DNA from: Chryseobacterium indologenes
GTDB taxonomy: Bacteria; Bacteroidota; Bacteroidia; Flavobacteriales; Weeksellaceae
DNA length: 64,000 bases
Direction of reading: 5' to 3'
Assembly (NCBI RefSeq): GCF_002025665.1
Contig: NZ_CP018786.1
Location: 2,790,001 to 2,854,000 of the forward strand
The position numbers and the translations under genes were made by a program. Below are positions 1 through 9,570 of this stretch, piece by piece (position 1 is the stretch's first letter; every line of letters starts with the position of its first letter). The notes under the pieces were generated by a model. It was not told the DNA's origin. It searched no databases and worked only from the letters and a program-made list of their open reading frames with translations.

Positions 1-423
1 TCTGATCATAGACCTGAATATCCTACTCATGATAGAAATTTATACTATGATCAAAAAAGTCAGGACTATTTTGACCTCGTTGTCCGATGTCTGATCTTCT
101 GTACTTATGATGATAAAAAATTCAATTCTGTTGCAGACTGCCTGTCTCTGACAGATATCGGAGATGATTTACATATATTCTCATACAGCGAAGAAATAGA
201 ATCGTTATTCAGAAATAAGTTCATCAACGAATCACTGAGACAGAAAATATCAGATTTTAAAAAGGTTACTGATGAAGTCACAGAAGAAGAATGGGTTTTC
301 GAATCAATAGATCTTAGCCATGATGAAAGGTGGAAAAAAATCAACGCAGCTGCAGAAGACCTTTTAACAGAAATGAATATTAAAGAAAGGGATTTTGATT
401 TTGCTTTATATGTACCACGATAA
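1..423 (+). CDS. C-terminal part of an unrecognised protein (5' end outside window)
   Basis: Frame 1 is open from the first base to a TAA at 421-423 and gives 140 codons of acidic, charged protein ending in FALYVPR. It contains no start that must be used, so the gene begins upstream of the window. I see no signal peptide, membrane segment or familiar motif; the fragment looks cytoplasmic and helical (runs such as TDEVTEEEW). It ends 40 bases before the tatC promoter box, so it is probably a separate transcript from tatC. I do not recognise the family. That it is a real gene rests on the uninterrupted frame and codon use similar to its neighbours. Confidence 0.7.
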   Translation, partial: SDHRPEYPTHDRNLYYDQKSQDYFDLVVRCLIFCTYDDKKFNSVADCLSLTDIGDDLHIFSYSEEIESLFRNKFINESLRQKISDFKKVTDEVTEEEWVFESIDLSHDERWKKINAAAEDLLTEMNIKERDFDFALYVPR

Positions 424-462
424 TTTTAGAATCCAACATCGGTCATTTAATTAAATATTTTA

Positions 463-470
463 TAAATTTG
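463..470 (+). promoter_or_regulatory. -7 promoter box (TAAATTTG) of tatC
   Basis: TAAATTTG matches the Bacteroidetes -7 consensus TAnnTTTG exactly. Transcription would begin about 476-478, which leaves almost no leader before a TTG at 482 but about 14 bases before the GTG at 491. I see no clear TTG -33 element. Confidence 0.5.
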
Positions 471-490
471 CGCTTTAAAAATTGTATTCT

Positions 491-1318
491 GTGAGTGATG
501 GTAAAGACATGTCCTTTCTTGGACATATAGGAGAATTAAGAGGGCATCTGATCCGTTCGATTATTGCTATCATAATTGCGGCTTTTGTGGTGGGTTTTAA
601 TATCAACTGGATTATGGACCATATCTTTTTTGGACCCACCAGAAATGATTTCCCGACTTTCAGAGTTGTTAATCATTTTTCAAGAATGATTTTAGGAGAA
701 GATAGTATTCATCTTCCAAAGGACTTCCCTGTTCGTGTACAAAGATTGTATCAGCAGTTCAACGTAATGATGGCTGTTTCTGTTTTTGGAGGAATGGTAG
801 CTGCATTTCCTTATATTGTCTGGGAACTGTGGCGTTTTATTGGTCCTGCTTTACATCCGAGAGAAAGAAAAAATTCTATTTATATTATTAATGCGGTATG
901 GATTCTTTTTATGACCGGAGTATTATGTGGTTATTTCCTGATTCTTCCGTTTGCCGTTAATTTCGGGGTCATTTTTAAAATCTCAGACATTATCGTTCCG
1001 CTTTATGATTTAAGTGATTATACCACTTTATTTTTACAGGTGGTTTTGGGTATGGGCGTTATTTTCCTTTTCCCGATTTTGATCTACTTCCTTACCAGCA
1101 TCGGAATTCTGACGCCTACATTTATGAAGACCTACCGTCGTCATGCTATTGTTCTGATTATGGTAGTGGCTGCAATCATTACTCCGGCAGATGTTTTAAG
1201 TATGCTGATGGCTGCATTCCCGCTGCTTATCTTATATGAATTCAGTATTATGATGTGTACATTCACCTATAAAAAAGTACAGAAGAGCAACGGAAATCTT
1301 CCTGTAGTACAGAAATAA
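491..1318 (+). CDS. tatC: Sec-independent protein translocase subunit TatC
   Basis: TatC is the multi-spanning inner-membrane receptor of the twin-arginine pathway, which exports folded proteins and recognises their RR signal peptides. The sequence shows the family N-terminal region (MSFLGHIGELRGHL), several hydrophobic spans, the periplasmic loop, and the conserved FLLPFAVxFG-like and late ITPAD segments. About 275 aa is usual for Flavobacteriia, in which the first periplasmic loop is long. Start choice is uncertain: a TTG at 482, this GTG, or the ATG at 509. GTG gives MSDGKDMSFLG and fits the promoter box at 463-470 better than the TTG. The gene is monocistronic, closed by a strong terminator. 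No tatA is in the window. Confidence 0.95.
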   Translation: MSDGKDMSFLGHIGELRGHLIRSIIAIIIAAFVVGFNINWIMDHIFFGPTRNDFPTFRVVNHFSRMILGEDSIHLPKDFPVRVQRLYQQFNVMMAVSVFGGMVAAFPYIVWELWRFIGPALHPRERKNSIYIINAVWILFMTGVLCGYFLILPFAVNFGVIFKISDIIVPLYDLSDYTTLFLQVVLGMGVIFLFPILIYFLTSIGILTPTFMKTYRRHAIVLIMVVAAIITPADVLSMLMAAFPLLILYEFSIMMCTFTYKKVQKSNGNLPVVQK

Positions 1319-1345
1319 ACAGTATTTTTTACTAATAAAAGCTTA

Positions 1346-1382
1346 AACGCTACCATTTGATTGAATGGTAGCGTTTTTTTTA
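1346..1382 (+). terminator. Rho-independent terminator after tatC
   Basis: A perfect 12-bp stem (AACGCTACCATT / AATGGTAGCGTT) with a 6-base loop is followed by a run of eight or more T. Confidence 0.9.
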
Positions 1383-1546
1383 TTTAAAAAATCAACCTTA
1401 ATTATATCTATTCTTAATATAATTAAAAACAACGATAAAATTCAACTAAAATTATAAAGTTGGGAGCAATTAACAATGTATCACCAGCTAAAGATTTAAA
1501 AAAATAAACTATCTTTAAAAACTTTAATAACAATCAATAAAAAAAT

Positions 1547-4507
1547 ATGAAAAAGAAAATTATTTTCGTCTGTGCATTGGCTTTAAGTCTAAGTGGTTTG
1601 CAGGCACAACGCTGGAAACCTGTCTCGGAAAAAGTTACGCCAGTAAGAAAAGAAGTAAAAGTAGAATATGCCTACAAATTTGATCTTTCTGCATTAAGAG
1701 ATCAACTAAAGAATGCTCCTGAAGCAGGAAAAGGAGGAAGCGCTGTAATTGTTTCCCTTCCTACAGCAGATGGAAGAATTGAAAGGTTTTCAGTGTACAG
1801 TTCGCCGGTAGTAGAAAAATCTATGGCGGACAGATATGAATTGGGAGCATACTCAGGTATCGGGCTGGATAATCCGCATAAACAAATCCGATTCAGTACA
1901 GCACCAAACGATTTTCAGTCTATGACATTTAATACTGATACAGGAAAATACGAATTCATAGAACCGATCAATAAAGAAAAGGATGTATATGGAGTCTTTT
2001 TCAAATCTAATAAATCTCATGAAGATCCTTTCGAATGTAGAACCTCTGAACCTGAGAAGGTAAAGAAAGAAATGAATAAACTGCTTAAAACAAAAAATGT
2101 TTTAAAGGGGTTAGGGAGCGCTAATAAAAGTAATGAACAAAAATACAGAACCTACAGAATTGCCATCTCTGTAAACGGTGAATATACGCAACTTGCCGGA
2201 AGTGTTCCAGCAGCAGCAGCCCGTATTAACGCTACAATGAACCGTGTAAATGGTGTTTTTGAAAAAGATTTCGGAATCCATATGATTGTACAGGATCTTC
2301 CCCAACTTATATTTGCAGATCCCGCTACTGATCCTTATTCAAATGTAATCACCAATTCAAACGGAACCTATAGTGCTCCCGGTGCATGGAACCTGCAGCT
2401 TCAGCAAACGCTTACCAATACTGCCGGTGTAGGTAACGCTGCATATGATATAGGACATTTCTTTGGCCATAGAGGTGGCGGAGGAAGTGCCGGAGATGTA
2501 GGAAATGTCTGCAGAAACCCTGCAAGTAACAATGATGCAACCTCTAAAGGAGCGGGAATTACTTCTCCTTCTACTCCGGATCAGCCTTTTGGAGATAATT
2601 ATGACATCGATTTTGTAGCTCATGAAATCGGCCACCAGTTCGGTGCAGCACATACCATGTCTATTGCATTGCACGGTGCCCATATGGAGCCGGGATCCGG
2701 ATCTTCAATTATGGGATATGCTGGTATTACCAACTATAATGTTCAGATGCATTCTGATGCTTATTTTCATACCAAAAACATTGAAGAAGTAGGTACCTAT
2801 GTTAATGCTCAGGACTGTGGAATTATTACGAATGTAGCCAATACACCTCCTTCTATTCAGCCAATGGCTAATAAAATGATTCCTAAAGGAACGGCTTTTG
2901 TGTTAACAGCTTCTGCAACAGATACACAAAATGATCCTATGACTTATACCTGGGAACAATATGATCTGGCTACATCTGCTTTTGGGCCAGTAAGTGCAAC
3001 CAGAAATAATGGAGCGAATTTCAGATCTCTAATGCCTACAACCTCGCCTACCCGCTATTTCCCTAAATTCACCAATGTTCTTAACGGTGCTCTTACCAGT
3101 GCAGTAGATTGGGAGACTGTATCCAATATCCCGAGAACAATGAATTTCAAGGTAACGGTAAGAGATAACAATCCGGATGCTGCACAACAGCAAACTCAGA
3201 GCAGTCTGATGAAAGTGGATATAGGAAATGAAGGACCTTTCAAAGTAACTTCAACTACCGTTTATAATAATACAGCTGGAGCCGTGACTTGGGATGTGGT
3301 AAACACCAATAATGCTCCGTATAATGTACAAAATGTTAAAATAGATTATACTACAGACAACGGAACTACATGGACCGTTATTAGTCCGTCTACAGCTAAT
3401 GACGGATCTGAGCCGTTTTCTTTTTCTTCTTTGGCAACAGGTGCGAGTGTAAAAATAAGAGTAAGCGCCATTGATAATGTATTCTACGCTGTTGGAAATG
3501 CTACCGTATCCGCATCTGCGAGTGCTTGTACAACATCTGCTCCAACAGGAATTACTGTAACCGGTATTACAAGAACTTCAGCATCAGTAAACTGGACCGC
3601 ATTAGTAGGAGCAACATACTCTGTAATGTATAGAAAAGTAGGAACAGCAACATGGACTACAGTACCTGTTTCAACAAATGCTTACAACATTTCAGGGCTT
3701 ACTGAAGCTACTCAATATGAAGTACAGGTAGCTAATGTTTGTAGTGCTTCGGTTGGTTCTTATTCAGCATCAACGAATTTCACAACATCTCCATTTGCTA
3801 AATGTTCAATAACCGGAACAAATGCTGCTGATGAGTATATTTCCAATGTTACAGTAACTGGTGCCGGAATGAGCCCTGTTTCAAACAGCAGCAGTAATAC
3901 TCCTTACACAGACTATACTACAGATCCTTCAAAACTAATTACGCTTATGTCCGGATCTACTGGGAATAATGTAAGTATAACCAAAGGATGGACAGGTGCT
4001 CAGTATAATGACGGAGTAACAGCATGGATAGACTTTAACAAAGACGGAGTATTCTCTTCTTCTGAAGTCATCTACACCAGCGCAGCTAGTACCATATCAC
4101 CTGTTTCCGGAACATTCTCCGTACCGGCAGATGCTTATACCGGAGGAAACGTAATTATGAGAGTTGTATTAGGCTATGAAAGCCAGCCAAACAGCGGATG
4201 CAGCAACCAGCAATATGGTGAAGTTGAGGATTATCCGGTACTGATTCAGCAACAGCTTTCTACCAGTGAGACTGTGAAAGATAAGAACTCAATTCAGATC
4301 TACCCTAACCCGGCAAGTGATGTATTGAATGTAACTCAGATTTCATCTAAAGCTCAGTATATCATTACCAATATGGCGGGTCAAAAAGTAATGAATGGCC
4401 AGATTAATGATAATAAAATCTCTGTATCCAACCTAAGTACAGGAGCTTATATTATTTCAATTGAAGATAAAGGAACGACTTCAAATCTGAAATTCATCAA
4501 AAAATAA
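1547..4507 (+). CDS. Secreted reprolysin-like zinc metallopeptidase with type IX sorting tail
   Basis: This 986-aa protein is predicted to be an exported protease. It begins with a signal peptide (MKKKIIFVCALALSLSGLQAQ). The metzincin zinc site HEIGHQFGAAH lies at residues 359-369 (HExxHxxGxxH), followed by the SSIMGYAG Met-turn. Then come Ig/cadherin-like and fibronectin type III segments (roughly 430-750), a GEVED domain (ending GEVEDYPV), and a type A C-terminal sorting domain (IYPNPASDVLNV ... LKFIKK) that routes proteins through the type IX system to the surface or medium. Families with this order are annotated as M12B-like peptidases. The substrate is not visible. The gene stands alone, with a 228-base upstream region and its own terminator. 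Confidence 0.92.
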   Translation: MKKKIIFVCALALSLSGLQAQRWKPVSEKVTPVRKEVKVEYAYKFDLSALRDQLKNAPEAGKGGSAVIVSLPTADGRIERFSVYSSPVVEKSMADRYELGAYSGIGLDNPHKQIRFSTAPNDFQSMTFNTDTGKYEFIEPINKEKDVYGVFFKSNKSHEDPFECRTSEPEKVKKEMNKLLKTKNVLKGLGSANKSNEQKYRTYRIAISVNGEYTQLAGSVPAAAARINATMNRVNGVFEKDFGIHMIVQDLPQLIFADPATDPYSNVITNSNGTYSAPGAWNLQLQQTLTNTAGVGNAAYDIGHFFGHRGGGGSAGDVGNVCRNPASNNDATSKGAGITSPSTPDQPFGDNYDIDFVAHEIGHQFGAAHTMSIALHGAHMEPGSGSSIMGYAGITNYNVQMHSDAYFHTKNIEEVGTYVNAQDCGIITNVANTPPSIQPMANKMIPKGTAFVLTASATDTQNDPMTYTWEQYDLATSAFGPVSATRNNGANFRSLMPTTSPTRYFPKFTNVLNGALTSAVDWETVSNIPRTMNFKVTVRDNNPDAAQQQTQSSLMKVDIGNEGPFKVTSTTVYNNTAGAVTWDVVNTNNAPYNVQNVKIDYTTDNGTTWTVISPSTANDGSEPFSFSSLATGASVKIRVSAIDNVFYAVGNATVSASASACTTSAPTGITVTGITRTSASVNWTALVGATYSVMYRKVGTATWTTVPVSTNAYNISGLTEATQYEVQVANVCSASVGSYSASTNFTTSPFAKCSITGTNAADEYISNVTVTGAGMSPVSNSSSNTPYTDYTTDPSKLITLMSGSTGNNVSITKGWTGAQYNDGVTAWIDFNKDGVFSSSEVIYTSAASTISPVSGTFSVPADAYTGGNVIMRVVLGYESQPNSGCSNQQYGEVEDYPVLIQQQLSTSETVKDKNSIQIYPNPASDVLNVTQISSKAQYIITNMAGQKVMNGQINDNKISVSNLSTGAYIISIEDKGTTSNLKFIKK

Positions 4508-4525
4508 AATCTAATCAGTTTTTAC

Positions 4526-4552
4526 AGCCCGGCAATGACCGGGCTTTTTTTA
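4526..4552 (+). terminator. Rho-independent terminator after the metzincin gene
   Basis: AGCCCGG / CCGGGCT stem with a 6-base loop, followed by seven or more T. Confidence 0.9.
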
Positions 4553-4612
4553 TGTCTTCTTAAAATCTGTATTTAATTTGATTTCCTGCATGGGGCTATT
4601 AATTTAATTTTA

Positions 4613-4620
4613 TACTTTTG
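4613..4620 (+). promoter_or_regulatory. -7 promoter box (TACTTTTG) of the M1 peptidase gene
   Basis: Exact TAnnTTTG match 22 bases before the ATG at 4643, inside an AT-rich stretch. Confidence 0.55.
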
Positions 4621-4642
4621 AAAAGATTTAATATAAGTTTAA

Positions 4643-6274
4643 ATGAAAAAATTATCATATACACTCTTATTTGCATCAGGGCTGGTTTTCGGACAGTTCT
4701 TTGAGAAGGGTAAGGTTTTCACCAAACAGGATACATTAAAGGGTTCCAATACCGAATTCAGAAATTTTTGGGATGTCAAAAAATATGATCTTTCTGTAGA
4801 GCCCGATTTTGAGCAGAAAAGCATTAAAGGAAATAATAAAATCAGTTTTGAGATCATCAAAGATATTACCAATCCTGTTTTCCAGATTGACCTTCAACAA
4901 CCAATGAAAGCGGATAAGGTGGAAGGAAACTTTCCTATTGCCAATTATAAGCAGGATGGAGACTTTATTTTCATTACAACAAATAAAAAATTCAAAAAAG
5001 GTGAAAAATATACAATTAACGTTACCTATTCCGGAAAGCCTACCATAGCTAAAAAAGCACCGTGGGATGGCGGATGGGTTTTCACTAAAGATGAAAAAGG
5101 GAATCCATGGATGACTGCTGCTGATGAGGGAATAGGAGCTTCCATATGGCTTCCTACCAAAGATATCTGGAGCGATGAACCTGATAACGGGATCATTATG
5201 AAAATTGTCACTCCCAATGATCTGGTAGGTGTGGGTAATGGCAGACTCACTGATAAAAAAACAACCGGCAGTAAAACTACTTATACCTGGGAGGTCAAAA
5301 ATCCTATCAACGCCTACTCCATTATCCCGAGCATAGGGAAATATGTAAATTTTAAAGATACATTTGAGGGTGAAAAAGGAAAACTGGACCTGGATTACTG
5401 GGTAATTGACTATAATCTGGACAAGGCAAAGAAACAGTTTGAGCAGGTAAAACCTATGTTATCAGCTTTTGAATACTGGTTTGGTCCGTACCCGTTTTAT
5501 GAAGATTCATACAAGCTTGTAGAATCACCTCATCTTGGTATGGAACATCAAAGTAATGTAGCCTATGGGAATAAATATCAGAACGGCTATCTCGGCAGAG
5601 ATCTTTCTGGGACGGGAGTTGGGCTAAACTGGGATTTCATTATTATTCATGAAAGCGGACATGAATGGTTTGCTAACAATATTACCGCAAAAGATCAGGC
5701 TGATATGTGGATCCATGAAAGTTTCACCAATTATTCCGAGACTCTTTTCACGGAAAAATATATGGACAAAAAATCTTCTGAAATTTATGTTCAGGGGATC
5801 AGGAATTTGATAGACAATGACATTCCTATTATTGGCCAGTATGGTGTAAGAAATGAAGGCAGCGGAGATATGTATCCGAAAGGAGCCAACATGCTTCACA
5901 CGATAAGGCAAGTTATCAATAATGATGAAAAATTCAGACAGATTTTAAGAGGTTTGAATAAAGACTTTTATCATCAGACTGTTACCACTCAACAGATAGA
6001 AGATTATATTTCTTCAAAATCAGGAATCGATTTTTCAACGGTTTTTGATCAGTATCTGAGATCCATAAAAATACCAACCCTTGAGTATGCTCAAAATGGG
6101 GATACTTTAAAGTTCCGTTATACGGATGTGGTAAAAAACCTGAAATTACCTATCATCATCAATGGTGATCAAACCATAAATCCAACGGAAGAATGGCAGA
6201 CCGTAAAACTTAAAAAGAGCACTTCGGTTGAGCTAAGCCCGAACTATTATATCAATTATAAGGAAACTAAATAA
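4643..6274 (+). CDS. Exported M1-family metallopeptidase (aminopeptidase-like)
   Basis: This 543-aa zinc peptidase of the M1 (gluzincin) family probably trims N-terminal residues from peptides outside the cytoplasm. The N-terminus MKKLSYTLLFASGLVFGQ is a signal peptide. The beta-rich N-domain is followed by the GMEH substrate-binding motif (299-302) and the zinc site HESGH (336-340), with the third ligand Glu359 exactly in the HExxH-x18-E spacing. Length is short for M1 (no ERAP1-type C-domain), as in many Bacteroidetes members. No type IX sorting tail is visible. It has its own promoter box and terminator and lies next to two other exported peptidases without being in an operon with them. 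Confidence 0.93.
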   Translation: MKKLSYTLLFASGLVFGQFFEKGKVFTKQDTLKGSNTEFRNFWDVKKYDLSVEPDFEQKSIKGNNKISFEIIKDITNPVFQIDLQQPMKADKVEGNFPIANYKQDGDFIFITTNKKFKKGEKYTINVTYSGKPTIAKKAPWDGGWVFTKDEKGNPWMTAADEGIGASIWLPTKDIWSDEPDNGIIMKIVTPNDLVGVGNGRLTDKKTTGSKTTYTWEVKNPINAYSIIPSIGKYVNFKDTFEGEKGKLDLDYWVIDYNLDKAKKQFEQVKPMLSAFEYWFGPYPFYEDSYKLVESPHLGMEHQSNVAYGNKYQNGYLGRDLSGTGVGLNWDFIIIHESGHEWFANNITAKDQADMWIHESFTNYSETLFTEKYMDKKSSEIYVQGIRNLIDNDIPIIGQYGVRNEGSGDMYPKGANMLHTIRQVINNDEKFRQILRGLNKDFYHQTVTTQQIEDYISSKSGIDFSTVFDQYLRSIKIPTLEYAQNGDTLKFRYTDVVKNLKLPIIINGDQTINPTEEWQTVKLKKSTSVELSPNYYINYKETK

Positions 6275-6276
6275 AG

Positions 6277-6316
6277 AAAAAGGCAAATCCGCACATCAGC
6301 AGATTTGCCTTTTTGC
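6277..6316 (+). terminator. Rho-independent terminator after the M1 peptidase gene
   Basis: Arms AAAAAGGCAAATC and GATTTGCCTTTTT flank a 12-base loop, with a T-rich 3' arm. Confidence 0.85.
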
Positions 6317-6407
6317 TTTTTGCTATTAAAATTTTAAGAAAAGTTTAATACTTTCTTCGTAACAAACTCAGAAAAAAAGCAACTATTTAACTATTAATTT
6401 AAGCCTA

Positions 6408-8264
6408 ATGAGAAAAACAGTACTTAGCCTTGGTATTTTTGCTGCTTTTTTAGCAAATGCTCAGTCTATAAAAACTACTATTGACCTTGTCAATGTAAAA
6501 GATGATAAAGTAGCCGTTACCATGGAATTTCCGAAAATGAAATCCGGAGACATTAAATTTCATTTCCCAAAAACGGTTCCAGGTACTTATTCTGTAGACG
6601 ACTATGGAAGATTCATCGAAGGAATCAAATTTTACGACAATAAAGGAAAAGAACTTACTTATACTAAAGTAAATGACAATACTTACTCCTTGAAAAATGC
6701 TCAGGCACTTTCCAAAATCTCATATCTTGTGAATGACAGTTTTGATGATGAATTGGATACATCAAAGCATAAAGCAGTATTTTCTCCTTCAGGAACGGAT
6801 ATTGAAGAAGGAAAAGTATACATGATCAATACCCACGGATTCATAGGATATATTGAGAATATGCAGGATGTTCCTTATCAGCTTGTCGTTCAGAAACCAA
6901 CTGATTTCTACGGAACCACAGCGTTGGTGGATCAGGATAAATCTGAATCTACAGATACCTATACTCTTGCCAATTATGCTAAGGTGACAGATTCTCCATT
7001 AATGTATACAAAACCTGATTATATTACCTTCAACGCAGGAGGAATGGATCTTGTATTGGGTGTATATTCTCCAACAGGAAAATATAAAGCAGCAGATTTC
7101 AAAGACAATCTTGAAAAAATGGTTGTTGCCCAGAAGAAATTCCTGGGAGATATGAACACGAATAAAAAGTATGCCATCATGCTTTATCTTTCCGGTGGTG
7201 ACGGACCTAAAGTAAAAGGTTTCGGAGCATTGGAACACCACGAATCTACAAGTGTTGTTCTTCCGGAAGCAATGCCAAAAGATGCTATTGACAATACTAT
7301 TACAGATGTAGTTTCTCACGAATTTTTCCATACTGTAAATCCTCTGAAGACGCATTCTGAAGAAATTCACTATTTCGATTATGCAGATCCTAAAATGTCT
7401 CAGCACCTATGGATGTACGAAGGCGGAACAGAATATTTTGCCAACTTATTCCAGATTCAGGAAGGTTTGATTAATAAAGATCAGTTCCTTGAAAGAATCG
7501 GTGAAAAAATTGCCAACTCCAAGAGTTATGATGATACAATGCCATTTACGGTAATGAGTAAAAATGTATTGGTAGAGCCTTACAAAGATCAGTACAGAAA
7601 CGTATATGAGAAAGGAGCGCTTTTAGCCATGTGTTTAGACATCGAGCTTAGAAAATTGTCCAACGGAGAAATGGGATATCGTGATATGATCAGAAAACTG
7701 TCTCAGAGATTTGGTGAAAACAAACCTTTCAAAGATGATAAACTGATTGACGAACTGGTAACAGTTACGGGATATCCTCAGGTAAAAGATTTCTATAACA
7801 AATATATTGCAGGAAACCAGCCAACCCCTTATGCACAATATCTGAGCATGGTAGGTGTGGATATTAAAAAGCAGGAAAGCCAACCTCTTTTCTGGTTTAT
7901 CAAAGACCCGAACCAGACTGGTTTTGATGAGAAGACTAATGCTTTTGCTTTTGATGACCATTCTGCATTATCTCCATTTGCAAAAAGTATCGGATTCAAA
8001 ATTACAGACCAGGTACTTGCTTTAGACGGAAGAACAGTAGACATCAAAAAAGTACAGGATTTTATTGGTTATACCAGAACCATTAAAGAAGGCCAGGAAG
8101 TAACGGTAACTATTTTAAGAGATAATGCCGGGAAGAAAGAGAAAATGACATTGAAAGGAAAGGCTATTCTGGATAAAATGACTATGGAAACTCCTTCATT
8201 TAAGGCGAATCCAACTCCGGAAGAACTGAAACTACAGACACAGTGGCTTACTGGTAAAAAATAA
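6408..8264 (+). CDS. Exported M61-family peptidase with PDZ domain
   Basis: This 618-aa peptidase of the M61 (glycyl aminopeptidase-like) family has an N-terminal signal peptide (MRKTVLSLGIFAAFLANAQS). After a beta-sandwich N-domain the active site HEFFH lies at 304-308, followed by the downstream acidic region WMYEGGTEYF (335-343) that supplies the third zinc ligand. The last ~130 residues form a PDZ-like domain (LSPFAKSIGFKITDQVLALDGR), which usually binds C-termini of substrates or partners. M61 members prefer Gly or Ala at the N-terminus, but specificity here is unknown. It forms a single-gene unit and is the third exported metallopeptidase in a row. Confidence 0.93.
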   Translation: MRKTVLSLGIFAAFLANAQSIKTTIDLVNVKDDKVAVTMEFPKMKSGDIKFHFPKTVPGTYSVDDYGRFIEGIKFYDNKGKELTYTKVNDNTYSLKNAQALSKISYLVNDSFDDELDTSKHKAVFSPSGTDIEEGKVYMINTHGFIGYIENMQDVPYQLVVQKPTDFYGTTALVDQDKSESTDTYTLANYAKVTDSPLMYTKPDYITFNAGGMDLVLGVYSPTGKYKAADFKDNLEKMVVAQKKFLGDMNTNKKYAIMLYLSGGDGPKVKGFGALEHHESTSVVLPEAMPKDAIDNTITDVVSHEFFHTVNPLKTHSEEIHYFDYADPKMSQHLWMYEGGTEYFANLFQIQEGLINKDQFLERIGEKIANSKSYDDTMPFTVMSKNVLVEPYKDQYRNVYEKGALLAMCLDIELRKLSNGEMGYRDMIRKLSQRFGENKPFKDDKLIDELVTVTGYPQVKDFYNKYIAGNQPTPYAQYLSMVGVDIKKQESQPLFWFIKDPNQTGFDEKTNAFAFDDHSALSPFAKSIGFKITDQVLALDGRTVDIKKVQDFIGYTRTIKEGQEVTVTILRDNAGKKEKMTLKGKAILDKMTMETPSFKANPTPEELKLQTQWLTGKK

Positions 8265-8268
8265 AAAC

Positions 8269-8301
8269 AAAAGCGGGGAAAATTTCCTCGCTTTTTATTT
8301 T
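8269..8301 (+). terminator. Rho-independent terminator after the M61 peptidase gene
   Basis: AAAGCGGGGAAA / TTTCCTCGCTTT stem with one mismatch, then T-rich sequence. Confidence 0.75.
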
Positions 8302-8331
8302 CTTACTCGATAGCTTTATTCTTGAATATTC

Positions 8332-8364
8332 AAACCTAACAGTTTTTGAAAACCTGTTAGGTTT
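8332..8364. repeat. Palindromic element, possible terminator for the leftward kinase gene
   Basis: Perfect 11-bp inverted repeat AAACCTAACAG / CTGTTAGGTTT around TTTTTGAAAAC. It lies between two convergent genes, 24 bases from the kinase stop codon. Its core (GTTTT...AAAACCT) resembles the palindrome at 19985-20017, so it may be a dispersed element that also works as a terminator. Confidence 0.6.
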
Positions 8365-8388
8365 CTTATTTGTAAAAGAAATTTGCAG

Positions 8389-9564
8389 TTAAAGAGTTTC
8401 CTCCTTTCTGATTGTTATCCTGAAAGTACTTCCCTTTCCTACTTCAGTCTGAGAAATTTTGATATCTCCGTTGTGGTATTCATGAATTACCCTTCTTGCT
8501 AATGACAACCCCAATCCCCAGCCTCTTTTTTTGGTAGAATACCCTGGATTAAAAGCATTTCGGGCCTGTTGTTTTGTCATCCCGCTTCCGTTGTCCTTTA
8601 CTTCAATGAGAATATTTTTATTTCTTTCAAAAACAGACATGGTGATAGCTCCTTCTCCTTTCATTGCATCCACAGCATTTTTTACAAGATTTTCAATCAC
8701 CCAGCTCATCAGAATTTTGTTATGAGGAACCAAAACGGTATATGTTGGAAGATTAAGTGTAAAATTGATTTTCCTTGAAATTCTTGTTTTCAAATAGTCA
8801 TAATTCTCCTGAATGGTTTTATTAAAATTTCGGTCATTCAACTCAGGAATAGAACCAATTTTTGAGAATCGTTCTGAGATCGTTCTGAGTCTTTCAATAT
8901 CTTTTTCAATCTCATGTACGCCATCTGAATCCGGATTATCCAGCTTCATAATCTCTATCCAGCCAATCATAGAAGACAAAGGAGTTCCAATCTGATGCGC
9001 TGTTTCCTTAGCCAACCCAGCCCAAAGATAACCTTCATCTGTTTTCTTTATCGTTCTGAAAAACCAGAAAGAAAAACCAAAATACAGTAAAATAAACAGT
9101 CCTAAAATATAGGGTGAATACCTAAGATTATTAAGCAGACGCGAATTGTCATAGTATACAAACTGATTATTGCCATCTGGTACCTTAATCTCAATAGGAT
9201 CATAGTTTTTCTCCATATTCCGGATCAAATCCTGCAATTTCTCAGGATCCTTAATTGTACTTTCAGGAATATTTCTGTAGTATCCGAGATCAAGGATTGG
9301 ATTTTTATACTTATCTGTTACAATGAACGGAATAGTATTATTGATATTCAGGATATCAGGCAACAAATCCAGAACGTCTGTGTCTGGAGTTTTCACTTCC
9401 TGTTGTATTCTTATTGCTTTGGAAAGAAGACTGATCCTTTTGATCTCCTCTTTTCTGAGAAAATTAATAAGCGATGTTGAAGCTACTACAATAGCAATCA
9501 CCAAAGTAGTCATCACCACAAAAATGATCCAGTTATTCAGTCTGGTGAGTATGGATTTTCTCAA
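8389..9564 (-). CDS. Membrane sensor histidine kinase
   Basis: This 391-aa two-component kinase has two transmembrane segments (about 13-35 and 150-170) around a ~110-residue extracytoplasmic sensor domain. The phospho-accepting His190 lies in the H-box ETAHQIGTPLSSMIGW, followed by the ATP-binding lid with ENLVKNAVDAM (N box), DNGSGM (G1) and GWGLGLSLARR (G2). No response regulator gene is adjacent, so its partner is elsewhere. The start codon lies 6 bases downstream of the dacB stop on the same strand, so the two are almost certainly co-transcribed. That pairing suggests, as inference only, a cell-envelope signal. Confidence 0.93.
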   Translation of the reverse strand: MRKSILTRLNNWIIFVVMTTLVIAIVVASTSLINFLRKEEIKRISLLSKAIRIQQEVKTPDTDVLDLLPDILNINNTIPFIVTDKYKNPILDLGYYRNIPESTIKDPEKLQDLIRNMEKNYDPIEIKVPDGNNQFVYYDNSRLLNNLRYSPYILGLFILLYFGFSFWFFRTIKKTDEGYLWAGLAKETAHQIGTPLSSMIGWIEIMKLDNPDSDGVHEIEKDIERLRTISERFSKIGSIPELNDRNFNKTIQENYDYLKTRISRKINFTLNLPTYTVLVPHNKILMSWVIENLVKNAVDAMKGEGAITMSVFERNKNILIEVKDNGSGMTKQQARNAFNPGYSTKKRGWGLGLSLARRVIHEYHNGDIKISQTEVGKGSTFRITIRKEETL

Positions 9565-9570
9565 AGTATT

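Noticed and set aside
6999-7406. 135-codon open frame opposite the M61 peptidase gene
   Set aside because: It is a shadow of a strongly conserved catalytic region in the other strand, with a Cys/Phe-rich product of no known type.
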